DNA of 64,000 nucleotides from Corynebacterium variabile (lineage in GTDB: Bacteria > Actinomycetota > Actinomycetes > Mycobacteriales > Mycobacteriaceae), in the NCBI RefSeq assembly GCF_006539825.1, contig NZ_BJNT01000006.1, forward strand, positions 1 to 64,000, in the 5' to 3' direction. The position numbers and the translations under genes were made by a program. The notes under the pieces were generated by a model. The model made no database searches, was not told the DNA's origin, and saw nothing but the letters and a program-made list of their open reading frames with translations. Positions 35,133 to 43,810 of this stretch are shown in pieces; positions within the stretch are counted from its first letter, which is position 1, and each line of letters starts with the position of its first letter.

Positions 35133-36449
35133 CTAGCGCTCGATGATGGCGGTGATGCCCTGGCCGCCGGCGGCACAGATGGAGACGAGGACGCGGCCGC
35201 CGCCGTTCTCCTCGAGGATCTTCGCGGCGGTGGCGATGATGCGTCCACCGGTCGCGGCGAAGGGGTGACCGGCGGCGAGCGAGGAGCCCTTGACGTTGAG
35301 CTTGGCGCGGTCGATGGCGCCGAGCGGGGCGTCGAGACCGAGGCGGTCCTTGCAGTAGTCCTCGGACTCCCAGGCCTTGAGGGTCGCCAGGGTCTGGCCG
35401 GCGAAGGCCTCGTGGATCTCGTAGAAGTCGAAGTCCTGCAGGGTCAGACCGTTGCGCTCCAGCAGACGCGGGACGGCGTAGGTCGGGGACATCAGCAGGC
35501 CGTCCGGGGTGAGTCCGTCGTGGCCGTGGAGGAAGTCCACGGAGGCGGTCTCGGAGTCCACCAGGTAGGCCTTGACCGGCAGGTTGTGCTCGGCGGCCCA
35601 CTCGTCGGAGGCCAGCAGCACGGCGGAGGCGCCGTCGGTCAGCGGGGTGGAGTTACCGGCGGTCATGGTGGCCTGGGCGCCGTGGGCGGCAGCGTCCTTC
35701 TTGCCGAAGACCGGCTTGAGCTTGGACAGCTTCTCCACGGAGGAGTCCGGACGCAGGTTCGTGTCGCGCTGGACGCCGAGGTACGGGGTCACGAGGTCCT
35801 CGAAGAAGCCGGCGTCGTAGGCGGCGGCGAGCTTCTGGTGGGACTCGGCGGCGAGCTGGTCCTGGTCCTCGCGGGTGATGCCGAGCTCACGGGTGGTGAT
35901 GGCCTGGTGGTCACCCATGGAGAGGCCGGTGCGGGGCTCACCGTTCTGCGGCTGCTCCGGGGCGAGCTGGGAGGGACGCACCGAACCGAGCAGCTTCAGC
36001 ATCTCGGGGGTGGACTTGGCGTTGTTGACCTTGATGAGGGTCTTGCGCAGCTCGTCGTTGACGGCCAGCGGGGCGTCCGAGGTGGTGTCGGTACCACCGG
36101 CGATGCCGGCGTCGATGCGGCCGAGCGAGATGGCGTCGGCGACCTGGACGGCGGCGGCGAGGCCGGTGCCGCAGGCCTGCTGCAGGTCGAAGGCCGGGGT
36201 CTCATTGTCGAGCGCGGAACCGAGGACGACCTCGCGGGTCAGGTTGAAGTCACGGGCGTGCTTGAGCACGGCGCCGGCGACAACCATGCCGAGCTTCTCG
36301 TCCTGCAGGCCGTAGCGGGCGACCAGGCCGTTGATGGTGGAGGTGAGCATGTCCTGGTTGGACGCGCTGGAGTACTCCTTGTTGGACCGTGCGAAGGGGA
36401 TGCGGTTGCCGCCGAGAATGGCGACCTTGCGAGGGGAGGAAGAGGTCAT
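35133..36449 (-). CDS. Acetyl-CoA C-acyltransferase (thiolase, FadA2/FadI-like)
   Basis: Thiolase acting in fatty-acid degradation or synthesis of acetoacetyl-type thioesters. The 438-aa protein has the acyl-accepting cysteine in LQQACGTGLAAAVQVAD (about residue 95), the LAAGHPFAATGGRI histidine motif and the C-terminal cysteine in SICAAGGQGITAI. ATG at 36449 precedes RKVAILGGNRIPFARS, the normal thiolase N-terminus. It is divergent from the fabG4-like gene across 252 bases. In M. tuberculosis fadA2, fabG4 and htdX are likewise neighbours. Chain-length preference unknown. Confidence 0.93.
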   Translation of the reverse strand: MTSSSPRKVAILGGNRIPFARSNKEYSSASNQDMLTSTINGLVARYGLQDEKLGMVVAGAVLKHARDFNLTREVVLGSALDNETPAFDLQQACGTGLAAAVQVADAISLGRIDAGIAGGTDTTSDAPLAVNDELRKTLIKVNNAKSTPEMLKLLGSVRPSQLAPEQPQNGEPRTGLSMGDHQAITTRELGITREDQDQLAAESHQKLAAAYDAGFFEDLVTPYLGVQRDTNLRPDSSVEKLSKLKPVFGKKDAAAHGAQATMTAGNSTPLTDGASAVLLASDEWAAEHNLPVKAYLVDSETASVDFLHGHDGLTPDGLLMSPTYAVPRLLERNGLTLQDFDFYEIHEAFAGQTLATLKAWESEDYCKDRLGLDAPLGAIDRAKLNVKGSSLAAGHPFAATGGRIIATAAKILEENGGGRVLVSICAAGGQGITAIIER

Positions 36450-36701
36450 GTCGGTAATCACTCCGTCGTCGTTTGTCTGGTCAGTACCGTGTCTGGCGGC
36501 CAGCCTACCCGTGGGGGTAGCGCCGGACGCCGTATCCGGGGTTGTGGAACCCTTGTTGTGCCTGTCACTGATTTGCAGGACAGCGTACCGGGTCACACGC
36601 TAGGGTACGAATGAGAACATACATTGTTCGGGCGGCCACAAGGTACGCTTTCGGATAACTGCTTCACCCACACACTGCTACAGACCAAGGAGATCAGTAC
36701 A
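36450..36701. promoter_or_regulatory. Divergent intergenic region between thiolase and fabG4-like genes
   Basis: This 252-base gap must hold the promoters of both directions. On the plus strand TAGGGT (36601-36606) and TACGCT are visible as possible -10 boxes, and AAGGAG lies about nine bases before the TTG start at 36702. I see no clear operator palindrome. Confidence 0.3.
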
Positions 36702-38036
36702 TTGTCTTCCAACAAGGGCCTGCTGGAACAGATCATCAACTCCAGCTTCGCCGGTAAGCTCGGCGTCCCCCAGGGCGAGAAGCTGCGTCGGTACAAGAAG
36801 GGTGAACCCGCCCTCGACGGCCCGGTCGTCATCGGCGGCGAGGGCCGCGTGGCTGACGGTGTCCGGAAGTTCCTCGACGCCGACTTCCAGTTCGTCGAGG
36901 CCGACACCGACATCAAGAAGTCCGCGATCGTCTTCGACGCCACCGGCATCAAGACCCCTGAGGACATCAAGAAGCTCTACGAGTTCTTCCACCCCCAGAT
37001 GCGCAAGGTGCGCCCGAGTGCCCGCTTCCTCGTCATCGGCACCACCCCCGAGCTCATCGAGGACGCCGACGAGCGCATCGTCCAGCGCGCCGTCGAGGGC
37101 TTCGTCCGCTCCCTGGCCAAGGAGCTGCTGCGCGGCGCCACTGCCCAGCTCATCTACGTCGACCCGGCCGTGAGCGACGATCTGTCCGGCCTCGAGGCCC
37201 CGGTCCGCTTCGTCCTCTCCGGCAAGTCCGCCTACGTCGACGGCCAGGTCATCCGCGTCGACGCCACCCACGTCGATGCCCCCGAGTCCTGGGACGCCCC
37301 GACCGCCGGCAAGGTCGCCCTCGTCACCGGTGCCGCCCGCGGCATCGGCGCCGACATCGCCCGCGTCCTCGCCCGTGACGGCGCCAAGGTCATCATCGTC
37401 GACGTCCCCGCCGCCGGTGAGGCCCTCGCGGAGATCACCAACGAGGTCAAGGGTTCCGCCCTGCCGCTGGACGTCACCGCCCCCGACGCCGCCGACAAGA
37501 TCAAGGCGCACGCCGAGGAGAAGTGGGGCCAGGGTGTGGACATCATCGTCCACAACGCCGGCGTCACCCGCGACAAGCTGCTCGCCAACATGGACGAGGG
37601 CAAGTGGAACCTGGTCCAGAACATCAACTTCCTCGCCCCGATCCGCATCACCGAGGGTCTGCTGGAGAACGGCGGCCTCAACGAGGGCGGCCGCGTCATC
37701 ACCCTGTCCTCCATGGACGGCCTCGCCGGCCAGCGCGGTCAGACCAACTACGCCATGTCCAAGGCCGGCATGATCGGTATCGCCGAGGCACTGGCCCCGA
37801 AGGTCGCCGCCAAGGGCATCACCGTCAACGCCATCGCCCCCGGCTTCATCATCACCGCGATGACCGCCGAGATCCCCACCGGCACCCGTGAGGTCGGCAA
37901 GCGTCTCAACTCCCTCAACCAGGGTGGACTGCCGATCGACGTCGCCGAGGGCGTCGGCTTCTTCGCCGGCAACGCCTCCGGCGCGGTCACCGGTCAGTAC
38001 CTCCGCGTCTGCGGCCAGCACCTCATGGGCGCCTAG
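36702..38036 (+). CDS. fabG4: 3-oxoacyl reductase of the FabG4 (HMwFabG) type
   Basis: NADH-dependent beta-ketoacyl-CoA/ACP reductase of the two-domain high-molecular-weight FabG group. The 444-aa protein has an N-terminal degenerate domain (residues 1-200, LGVPQGEKLRRYKKGEPAL) and a C-terminal SDR domain with GAARGIGADIARVLARDG (about residue 215), HNAGVTRDKLLANMD and the catalytic YAMSKAGMIG. Usual FabG is about 250 aa. Start TTG at 36702 is the first start in frame with a ribosome-binding site (AAGGAG) and fits the family's N-terminus. The maoC-type gene follows after nine bases. Confidence 0.92.
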   Translation: MSSNKGLLEQIINSSFAGKLGVPQGEKLRRYKKGEPALDGPVVIGGEGRVADGVRKFLDADFQFVEADTDIKKSAIVFDATGIKTPEDIKKLYEFFHPQMRKVRPSARFLVIGTTPELIEDADERIVQRAVEGFVRSLAKELLRGATAQLIYVDPAVSDDLSGLEAPVRFVLSGKSAYVDGQVIRVDATHVDAPESWDAPTAGKVALVTGAARGIGADIARVLARDGAKVIIVDVPAAGEALAEITNEVKGSALPLDVTAPDAADKIKAHAEEKWGQGVDIIVHNAGVTRDKLLANMDEGKWNLVQNINFLAPIRITEGLLENGGLNEGGRVITLSSMDGLAGQRGQTNYAMSKAGMIGIAEALAPKVAAKGITVNAIAPGFIITAMTAEIPTGTREVGKRLNSLNQGGLPIDVAEGVGFFAGNASGAVTGQYLRVCGQHLMGA

Positions 38037-38045
38037 GAGGTCACC

Positions 38046-38975
38046 GTGACTGTCACCTACAAGGAGCTCCCGGCCATCCCGGAGCTGATGACCGAGTACA
38101 AGTCCGCCGCCAAGGACCTCGTCCCTGGCGTGGGCACGAAGCGCTCGGCGAAGACCGACCCCGCCACCGGTTTCGAGGTCAAGGGCGTGAAGGTCAACGT
38201 GAAGCACCTCGGTGCCTACTGCGCGTCCACCGGACTGCGCCTGGCCAACGAGCTGCCCGCCACGTACCTTTACGTGCTCTCCTTCCCGCTGGCGATGAAG
38301 GTCATGACCACCCCGGACTACCCCTTCAACGCCGTCGGTGCGGTGCACCTCACCAACGTCATCGAGCAGACACGCCCGCTGACCGTGGACGACGAGTTCA
38401 CCATCCGCACCCACGCGGAGAACCTGCGTCCGCACCGCAAGGGCCTGCTGATCGACATGGTCACCGAGGTCTTCGTCGGGGGCGAGGGTGAGGCCCCGGT
38501 CTGGACCCAGACCTCCGGCTTCCTCGCCAAGGGTGCGAAGCTCTCCGGCTCCGCCGACGCCGCGGTGAAGGCCCGCGAGGAGGATTCCGGCTCGCTGTTC
38601 GAGCGCCCGGAGATCCCCGCGGACCCGACGCCGTCCGCCACCCTCACCGCCACCGGCGAGTCAATCAAGGTCTACGCGGACGCTTCGGGCGACAAGAACC
38701 CGATCCACGTCTCCGGCCTCGGCGCGAAGGCCTTCGGCTTCCCGTCCACCATCGCCCACGGCATGTGGTCGGCCGCGTCCGTCCTCGCTTCCCTGGAGGG
38801 TGAGCTGCCCACCGGCGGTTCCCGCTTCTCCATCGAGTTCGCCAAGCCGGTCACGCTGCCGGCGAAGGTCGCCGAGTTCACCGCGAAGGACTCCTCCGGT
38901 GCCTGGGACGTCCAGCTGCGCAAGGCCTCCAAGCTGGAGACCCTGCACGCTGTCGCCCGCATCGAGGCGGTCTAG
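38046..38975 (+). CDS. MaoC-like (R)-hydratase/dehydratase, HtdX-like
   Basis: Probable 3-hydroxyacyl thioester dehydratase working with the reductase and thiolase next door. The 309-aa protein is a double hot-dog type: an N-terminal degenerate half and a C-terminal MaoC domain with the hydratase motif YADASGDKNPIHVSGLGAKAFGFPSTIAHG split as D-x4-N-x-IH...G-x2-STIAHG around residues 215-240. GTG start with AGGAGG seven bases upstream; operon with the fabG4-like gene. The thiolase lies divergently upstream, so a fatty-acyl elongation or beta-oxidation module is likely. Confidence 0.92.
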   Translation: MTVTYKELPAIPELMTEYKSAAKDLVPGVGTKRSAKTDPATGFEVKGVKVNVKHLGAYCASTGLRLANELPATYLYVLSFPLAMKVMTTPDYPFNAVGAVHLTNVIEQTRPLTVDDEFTIRTHAENLRPHRKGLLIDMVTEVFVGGEGEAPVWTQTSGFLAKGAKLSGSADAAVKAREEDSGSLFERPEIPADPTPSATLTATGESIKVYADASGDKNPIHVSGLGAKAFGFPSTIAHGMWSAASVLASLEGELPTGGSRFSIEFAKPVTLPAKVAEFTAKDSSGAWDVQLRKASKLETLHAVARIEAV

Positions 38976-38992
38976 CAGGTCACCTCAGCATT

Positions 38993-39042
38993 ACGCCACC
39001 TGTGGTCGGTGGGAACTACTACCCCACCACCACAGGTGGCGT
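38993..39042. terminator. Bidirectional terminator between the MaoC and ptsG genes
   Basis: A 14-bp perfect outer stem (ACGCCACCTGTGGT / ACCACAGGTGGCGT) continues, after a single bulge, into GGTGGG/CCCACC, giving a 20-bp hairpin with a 9-nt loop between convergent genes. Confidence 0.8.
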
Positions 39043-39112
39043 TCTGCGTACACGATCAGGACGTTTTGGAATCTTCGATACAACGGGGACACCCGAAACG
39101 TCATGATTGAGT

Positions 39113-39136
39113 ACGCCCGGCCGCAGGGCCGGGCGT
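39113..39136 (-). terminator. Second hairpin, immediately after ptsG
   Basis: Perfect 10-bp stem (ACGCCCGGCC / GGCCGGGCGT) with a 4-nt loop, five bases past the ptsG stop. No T tract. Confidence 0.6.
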
Positions 39137-39140
39137 GAAC

Positions 39141-41168
39141 CTACGGTCGCTCGCCGGCCTCCGCGGCGTCCGCCGTAGCCGCCTCCGTCTCTGCCTCCTT
39201 CGCCGTGACGGTGATGATGTCGTCACCGGGAGCGGCGATGGGGGCGGCCATCCCCTCCACCGAGGCGAACTTCTTCGAGTTCACCACGACCACCGGGGTC
39301 AGCGGCGAGTAGCCGGCGGCCTCGATCTTCGCCCGGTCGAAGCGGATCAGCGGAGTTCCGGCGGCAACCTGCTGCTTCTTCTCGACGAGGTTCTCGAAGC
39401 CGTCGCCCTCCATCTTCACCGTGTCGATACCGATGTGGATGAGCAGCTCGATGCCCGAGTCCAGCCGCAGTCCGATCGCATGGCCGGTCTTCTGCACGGT
39501 GAGGACCTTCCCGTCTGCCGGGGCGAGCAGGGTGTCACCGGTCGGATCGATGCACACGCCACCGCCCAGGGCTCCGCTTGCAAAGGCCTCATCCGGGGTC
39601 TCGGACAACGGCAGAACCTTGCCCTCGACGGGCGCGGTGACGACGGTGACCGCACCGGGACGCAACGCGGGCTTGATGTGCGCGGTTCCGGCAGCGACGG
39701 CCGCCTCTTCGATCCGGGCGTCCTCTGCGGCGCTGGCGGCTTCACGCTCAGCGTCGAGCTGTTCCAGAACCTGCGCCTTTTCGTCCGCACCGCGGTAATC
39801 GAAGAAGACCACCAGCAGCATCGAGGTGACGAAAGCTGCGAGAATGCCCAGGGCGTAGCCGCCCCACGGATCCATCGCCGGGATTGTGAGCAGCGACGTG
39901 AACACGAACGCGTTGGCCTTGACGTCGAAGATGCCGATGACGATGCCGCCGACGAGACAGCCGGGCAGCAGACGGAAATAGGTCTTCTTGAAGCGCAGCA
40001 GCACACCGTAGAGCGAGGGTTCAGAGATGCCGCCGAGCAGGCCTGCCATCATGCCGCCGAGCGACACCTGCCGCATACTCCTGTTCTTCTCCTTGAGCGA
40101 CACAAGGAAGACGCCGGTGACCACGCCGAAGCAGGCGAAGTTCCAGGCACCCATCGGGCCCTGGATGAAGTCGTAGCCGAGGGTGGCGAGGTTCTGCACC
40201 ATGATCGCGTTGAGCGGCCAGTGCAGACCCAGCGGAACCAGGAAGGGGTAGAGCAGCGGGATGACGATCGCCAGGATGAACGGCGAGAGGTCGTTGGTCC
40301 ACTCGAGGAAGTTGGAGATGCCGTTGCCGATACCGATACCGAACGGCCCCAGCAGGAAGGCGGTCAGCGGGATCATGATGAGCAGCGAGAAGAACGGGAC
40401 GAAGACCATCTGCACCGCAGAGGGGATGATCTTCTTCAGCCCCTTCTCCACCCAGTACAGGCCGATGGCCGCGATAAGCGGAGGGAAGACCTGCGAGGAG
40501 TAGTCGTTGAGCACCAGCGGCAGACCGAAGATGTGGACGACATCCTCCGGCTCGCCCAAGGAAATGAACTCCGGGGTGAGCAGGGCGGCAGGGATAGCCG
40601 CACCCACCCACTCATTCGCGCCGAGCTTCCGGGCGGCGGTCGCACCGATCATGATCGGCAGGAAGTAGAACACCGACCGCCACATGGCGTGCAGCAGCAC
40701 GTAGCCGTCCGGTTGGTCCGCCATGTCGGCGCGGAAGTCCTGCCAGCCGAAGGTGTCCGCCAGCACCAGCATGGTGATGATGAGGGACGCACCGAGCAGC
40801 GCCCACAGCACCGGGCGGAACGTGTCCGAGAGGAACTCGAAGCAGTAGTTGATCCAGTCGTACTTCCCCCGGACTCCCCCGTACTCCTTCTTCGCGGGGG
40901 TGGAGTCCGTATCCCCCATCCCCGGCTCCTTGACGATGGCGTTGTAGAACTCGGCGACGCCACCTCCCATCACCACCTGGACGCCGTCACCGCCCTGCGG
41001 CACGACACCGAGAACCTGCGGGGTGTTCTCCAGTGCGTCGAGATCGGCCTGTGACCGGTCATGGAGCTGGAATCTCAGTCTGGTCGCACAGTAGGTGAGG
41101 TTGGCGACGTTGTCCGCACCGCCCACCTCCCTGAGGATGCTCCGTGAAGTGTCTGTCGAGGAAGGCAT
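39141..41168 (-). CDS. ptsG: Glucose-specific PTS permease, EIIBCA
   Basis: Imports and phosphorylates glucose. The 675-aa fusion has EIIB (residues 1-80, phosphocysteine in LTYCATRLRF), EIIC (about 100-460, ten-odd helices, with LPIMIGATAARKLGANEWVGAA and GGISEPSLYGVLLR) and a C-terminal EIIA of the Glc family (about 520-660, active His in LLIHIGIDTVKMEG). Order B-C-A and near-continuous recalled similarity to C. glutamicum PtsG support glucose over sucrose or beta-glucoside. The variable Ala/Glu-rich linker (480-510) separates C and A. It is transcribed alone, ending in two hairpins. A regulatory site for GlxR or SugR is expected from relatives but I could not identify one. Confidence 0.93.
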   Translation of the reverse strand: MPSSTDTSRSILREVGGADNVANLTYCATRLRFQLHDRSQADLDALENTPQVLGVVPQGGDGVQVVMGGGVAEFYNAIVKEPGMGDTDSTPAKKEYGGVRGKYDWINYCFEFLSDTFRPVLWALLGASLIITMLVLADTFGWQDFRADMADQPDGYVLLHAMWRSVFYFLPIMIGATAARKLGANEWVGAAIPAALLTPEFISLGEPEDVVHIFGLPLVLNDYSSQVFPPLIAAIGLYWVEKGLKKIIPSAVQMVFVPFFSLLIMIPLTAFLLGPFGIGIGNGISNFLEWTNDLSPFILAIVIPLLYPFLVPLGLHWPLNAIMVQNLATLGYDFIQGPMGAWNFACFGVVTGVFLVSLKEKNRSMRQVSLGGMMAGLLGGISEPSLYGVLLRFKKTYFRLLPGCLVGGIVIGIFDVKANAFVFTSLLTIPAMDPWGGYALGILAAFVTSMLLVVFFDYRGADEKAQVLEQLDAEREAASAAEDARIEEAAVAAGTAHIKPALRPGAVTVVTAPVEGKVLPLSETPDEAFASGALGGGVCIDPTGDTLLAPADGKVLTVQKTGHAIGLRLDSGIELLIHIGIDTVKMEGDGFENLVEKKQQVAAGTPLIRFDRAKIEAAGYSPLTPVVVVNSKKFASVEGMAAPIAAPGDDIITVTAKEAETEAATADAAEAGERP

Positions 41169-41327
41169 CGCGGTCCTGGCCTTTCAGAAAGGGGGAGAGA
41201 ATGTGGTTTCCTCAGCCACTGTAGGCCCGGCCACCCCCGGAAGGAATCCCCCACCACCTACCCCCGCCGCACCTGCCGGGAGCACGAGTGCCCCCGTTCC
41301 CGCCAGCACTCTGCCACACTCGGCACC

Positions 41328-42104
41328 ATGGAACTCAAGGGAAAAAGCGCCGTCATCACCGGAGGTGGGGCCGGAATCGGCCGCGAGGTCGCCCGCCAGC
41401 TCATCGACAAGGGGGCGACTGTCCATGCCGTCGACCTGCACACCGATGCACTGGAAGCGTCCGACCACCTCATCCCTCACCAGCTGAACATCACCGACCG
41501 CGACGCCCTCAGTGCGCTCGCCGAACAGACCGGCCCGGTGGACGCGGTGGTGAATGTCGCCGGGATCGTCCAGGACTTCGTCGACATCGCCGACCTGGAC
41601 CGGGAGACCTTCACCAGGGTCATGGACGTCAACTTCTGGGGCACGGTGAACACAGTCGAGGCATTCCTTCCCTGCCTACTCAGCCGACCGGAAGCCGCGG
41701 TCGTCAATGTCTCCAGCATGGGTGGTCTGGTCCCGGTCCCGGGACAGAGTGCCTACGGCGCCTCGAAGGCCGCGGTGAAACTGTTCACCGAAGGGCTACG
41801 CACCGAGCTGCGGAAGACAGACGTCAGCGTGTCCGTCGTGTTCCCCGGCGGGGTGAACACGGACATCACGGCGAACTCGGGGGTCGACGTAGACGGTGCC
41901 GATGATCCGGAAAAGCGTGCCAAGGCCGCGAAGTTCCTCACCTCACCGCAGGACGCGGCGTCGAAGATCGTGAAGGCGGTGGAGACCGGGAAGGCCCACG
42001 TCATCATCGGGAAGGACGCCCGGCTCATGGACACCCTGTCGCGGATCATGCCGGTGAAGACGGCGTCCGCGATGGCGGCGCTGATGGGCAGGCTCACGCC
42101 CTAG
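41328..42104 (+). CDS. Short-chain dehydrogenase/reductase
   Basis: A 258-aa classical SDR oxidoreductase, cytoplasmic. The cofactor loop VITGGGAGIGREVARQL, the NVAGIV segment, and the catalytic YGASKAAVKLF (Tyr-x3-Lys, about residue 142, Ser upstream in NVSSMGG) are complete. The C-terminal part (SPQDAASKIVKAVETGKAHVIIGKDARL) resembles SDRs often annotated in lipid metabolism of actinobacteria. Substrate unknown. Stands alone, followed by a bidirectional terminator shared with rpsA. Confidence 0.88.
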   Translation: MELKGKSAVITGGGAGIGREVARQLIDKGATVHAVDLHTDALEASDHLIPHQLNITDRDALSALAEQTGPVDAVVNVAGIVQDFVDIADLDRETFTRVMDVNFWGTVNTVEAFLPCLLSRPEAAVVNVSSMGGLVPVPGQSAYGASKAAVKLFTEGLRTELRKTDVSVSVVFPGGVNTDITANSGVDVDGADDPEKRAKAAKFLTSPQDAASKIVKAVETGKAHVIIGKDARLMDTLSRIMPVKTASAMAALMGRLTP

Positions 42105-42125
42105 AAGCCCGAACCAGGGCACGCA

Positions 42126-42157
42126 AAAGCCCCCGTGGAGTGATCCACGGGGGCTTT
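42126..42157. terminator. Bidirectional intrinsic terminator between the SDR gene and rpsA
   Basis: Stem AAAGCCCCCGTGGA / TCCACGGGGGCTTT with loop GTGA. It has A residues on its left and T residues on its right, so it works as an intrinsic terminator for both convergent genes. Confidence 0.9.
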
Positions 42158-42199
42158 CAGCAGTGTTCCGGAGCAACGGAACAGCGGCGCTGCGGCAGA

Positions 42200-43660
42200 C
42201 TAGTTGCCGGCCAGCTTCTCGCGCAGAGCAGCGAGCTGCTCGTCGGAAGCCAGGGAGCCGGAGTCGGAGACAGCCTCGGCAGCGGGCGCCTCGGCGGCCT
42301 CATCGCTGGAGGAGGAGTAACCGGACTCGCCGGCCTCGGCAGCCTCGGCGGCCTGGGCGCGGTGACGCTCGATCTGGGCGGCGTGCAGCTTGTGACGACG
42401 CTCGGACTCGGCGTAGCGGGCCTCCCAGGCCTCGCGCTGGGCGTCGAAGCCCTCCATCCACTCGTTGGTCTCCGCGTCGAAGCCCTCCGGGAAGATGTAG
42501 TTGCCCTGCTCGTCGTAGGAGTCGGCCATACCGTACTTGGACGGGTCGAACTCCTCGGTGAAGTCCTCGTCAGCCTGCTTGAGGGACAGGGAGATCCGGC
42601 GACGCTCGAGGTCGATGTCGATGACCTTGACCATGAGGTCCTGGCCGACGGTGACGATCTGGTCCGGGACATCGATGTGGCGCTCGGCCAGCTCCGAGAT
42701 GTGGACCAGGCCCTCGATGCCCTCCTCGACGCGGACGAAGGCGCCGAACGGGACGAGCTTGGTGACCTTGCCCGGGACGATCTGACCGATCGCGTGGGTC
42801 CGGGCGAAGACGCGCCACGGATCCTCCTGGGTGGCCTTCAGGGACAGGGACACGCGCTCGCGGTCCAGGTCGACGTCGAGAACCTCGACGGTGACCTCGT
42901 CACCCACGGCGACAACCTCGGACGGGTGGTCGATGTGCTTCCAGGACAGCTCGGAAACGTGAACCAGGCCGTCGACACCGCCGAGATCGACGAAGGCGCC
43001 GAAGTTGACGATGGAGGACACGACGCCCTTGCGGACCTGGCCCTTCTGGAGCTGGTGCAGGAACTCGGAGCGGACCTCGGACTGGGTCTGCTCGAGCCAT
43101 GCACGGCGGGACAGGACAACGTTGTTGCGCTGCTTGTCCAGCTCGATGATCTTGGCCTCGAGCTCCTGGCCGATGTACGGCTGGAGGTCGCGGACACGAC
43201 GCATCTCGACGAGGGAGGCGGGCAGGAAGCCGCGCAGGCCGATGTCGAGGATGAGGCCACCCTTGACGACCTCGATGACGGTACCGGTGACCGGCTCGTC
43301 CTTCTCCTTGAGCTCCTCGATGGTGCCCCAGGCACGCTCGTACTGGGCGCGCTTCTTGGAGAGGATCAGACGACCGTCCTTGTCCTCCTTGGTGAGGACG
43401 AGAGCGTCGACCTCGTCGCCGATCTCGACGACCTCGCCGGGATCGACGTCGTGCTTGATGGACAGCTCACGGGAGGGGATGACGCCCTCCGTCTTGTAGC
43501 CGATGTCCAGGAGAACCTCGTCGTGATCGACCTTGACGACGGTGCCCTCGACGATGTCGCCATCGTTGAAGTACTTGATGGTCTGGTCGATGGCGGCGAG
43601 GAAATCCTCAGCGGTGCCGATGTCGTTGATGGCAACCTGAGGAACGTTGTTGGTGGGCAT
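42200..43660 (-). CDS. rpsA: 30S ribosomal protein S1
   Basis: mRNA-binding ribosomal protein. The 486-aa protein holds four S1 repeats at about residues 35-105 (GDIVEGTVVKVDHDEVLLDIGYKTEGV), 122-188, 208-278 (VRKGVVSSIVNFGAFVDLGG) and 295-365 (IVPGKVTKLVPFGAFVRV), followed by an acidic, Ala/Glu-rich tail of about 110 residues. Gram-negative S1 has six repeats; four with a disordered tail is the actinobacterial form. ATG at 43660 matches the family start (MPTNNVPQVAINDIG). A 150-base leader separates it from the next gene. Confidence 0.96.
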   Translation of the reverse strand: MPTNNVPQVAINDIGTAEDFLAAIDQTIKYFNDGDIVEGTVVKVDHDEVLLDIGYKTEGVIPSRELSIKHDVDPGEVVEIGDEVDALVLTKEDKDGRLILSKKRAQYERAWGTIEELKEKDEPVTGTVIEVVKGGLILDIGLRGFLPASLVEMRRVRDLQPYIGQELEAKIIELDKQRNNVVLSRRAWLEQTQSEVRSEFLHQLQKGQVRKGVVSSIVNFGAFVDLGGVDGLVHVSELSWKHIDHPSEVVAVGDEVTVEVLDVDLDRERVSLSLKATQEDPWRVFARTHAIGQIVPGKVTKLVPFGAFVRVEEGIEGLVHISELAERHIDVPDQIVTVGQDLMVKVIDIDLERRRISLSLKQADEDFTEEFDPSKYGMADSYDEQGNYIFPEGFDAETNEWMEGFDAQREAWEARYAESERRHKLHAAQIERHRAQAAEAAEAGESGYSSSSDEAAEAPAAEAVSDSGSLASDEQLAALREKLAGN

Positions 43661-43810
43661 AGGTGAAGGTGCTCCGAAACGGATAGTTATCGTTGTGGAC
43701 AGGACTCCGCCGGTTCCACCGCACCGCATCACACGGTTGCACGACTTCCCCGACGTGGCTCCGCGTCCTCCAGGGTCGTGCTCAGAAGTTCATACAGAGG
43801 CGCGTAACGC

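Noticed and set aside
33612..36614. 1000-codon open frame on the plus strand opposite uvrB, coaE and the thiolase
   Set aside because: Antisense shadow with no family motif and biased Val/Asp/Gly composition.
41169..41327. GlxR (cAMP receptor) site upstream of ptsG
   Set aside because: A GTGG/CCAC pair is present near 41200-41216, but spacing is nine bases, not the six expected for TGTGA-N6-TCACA.
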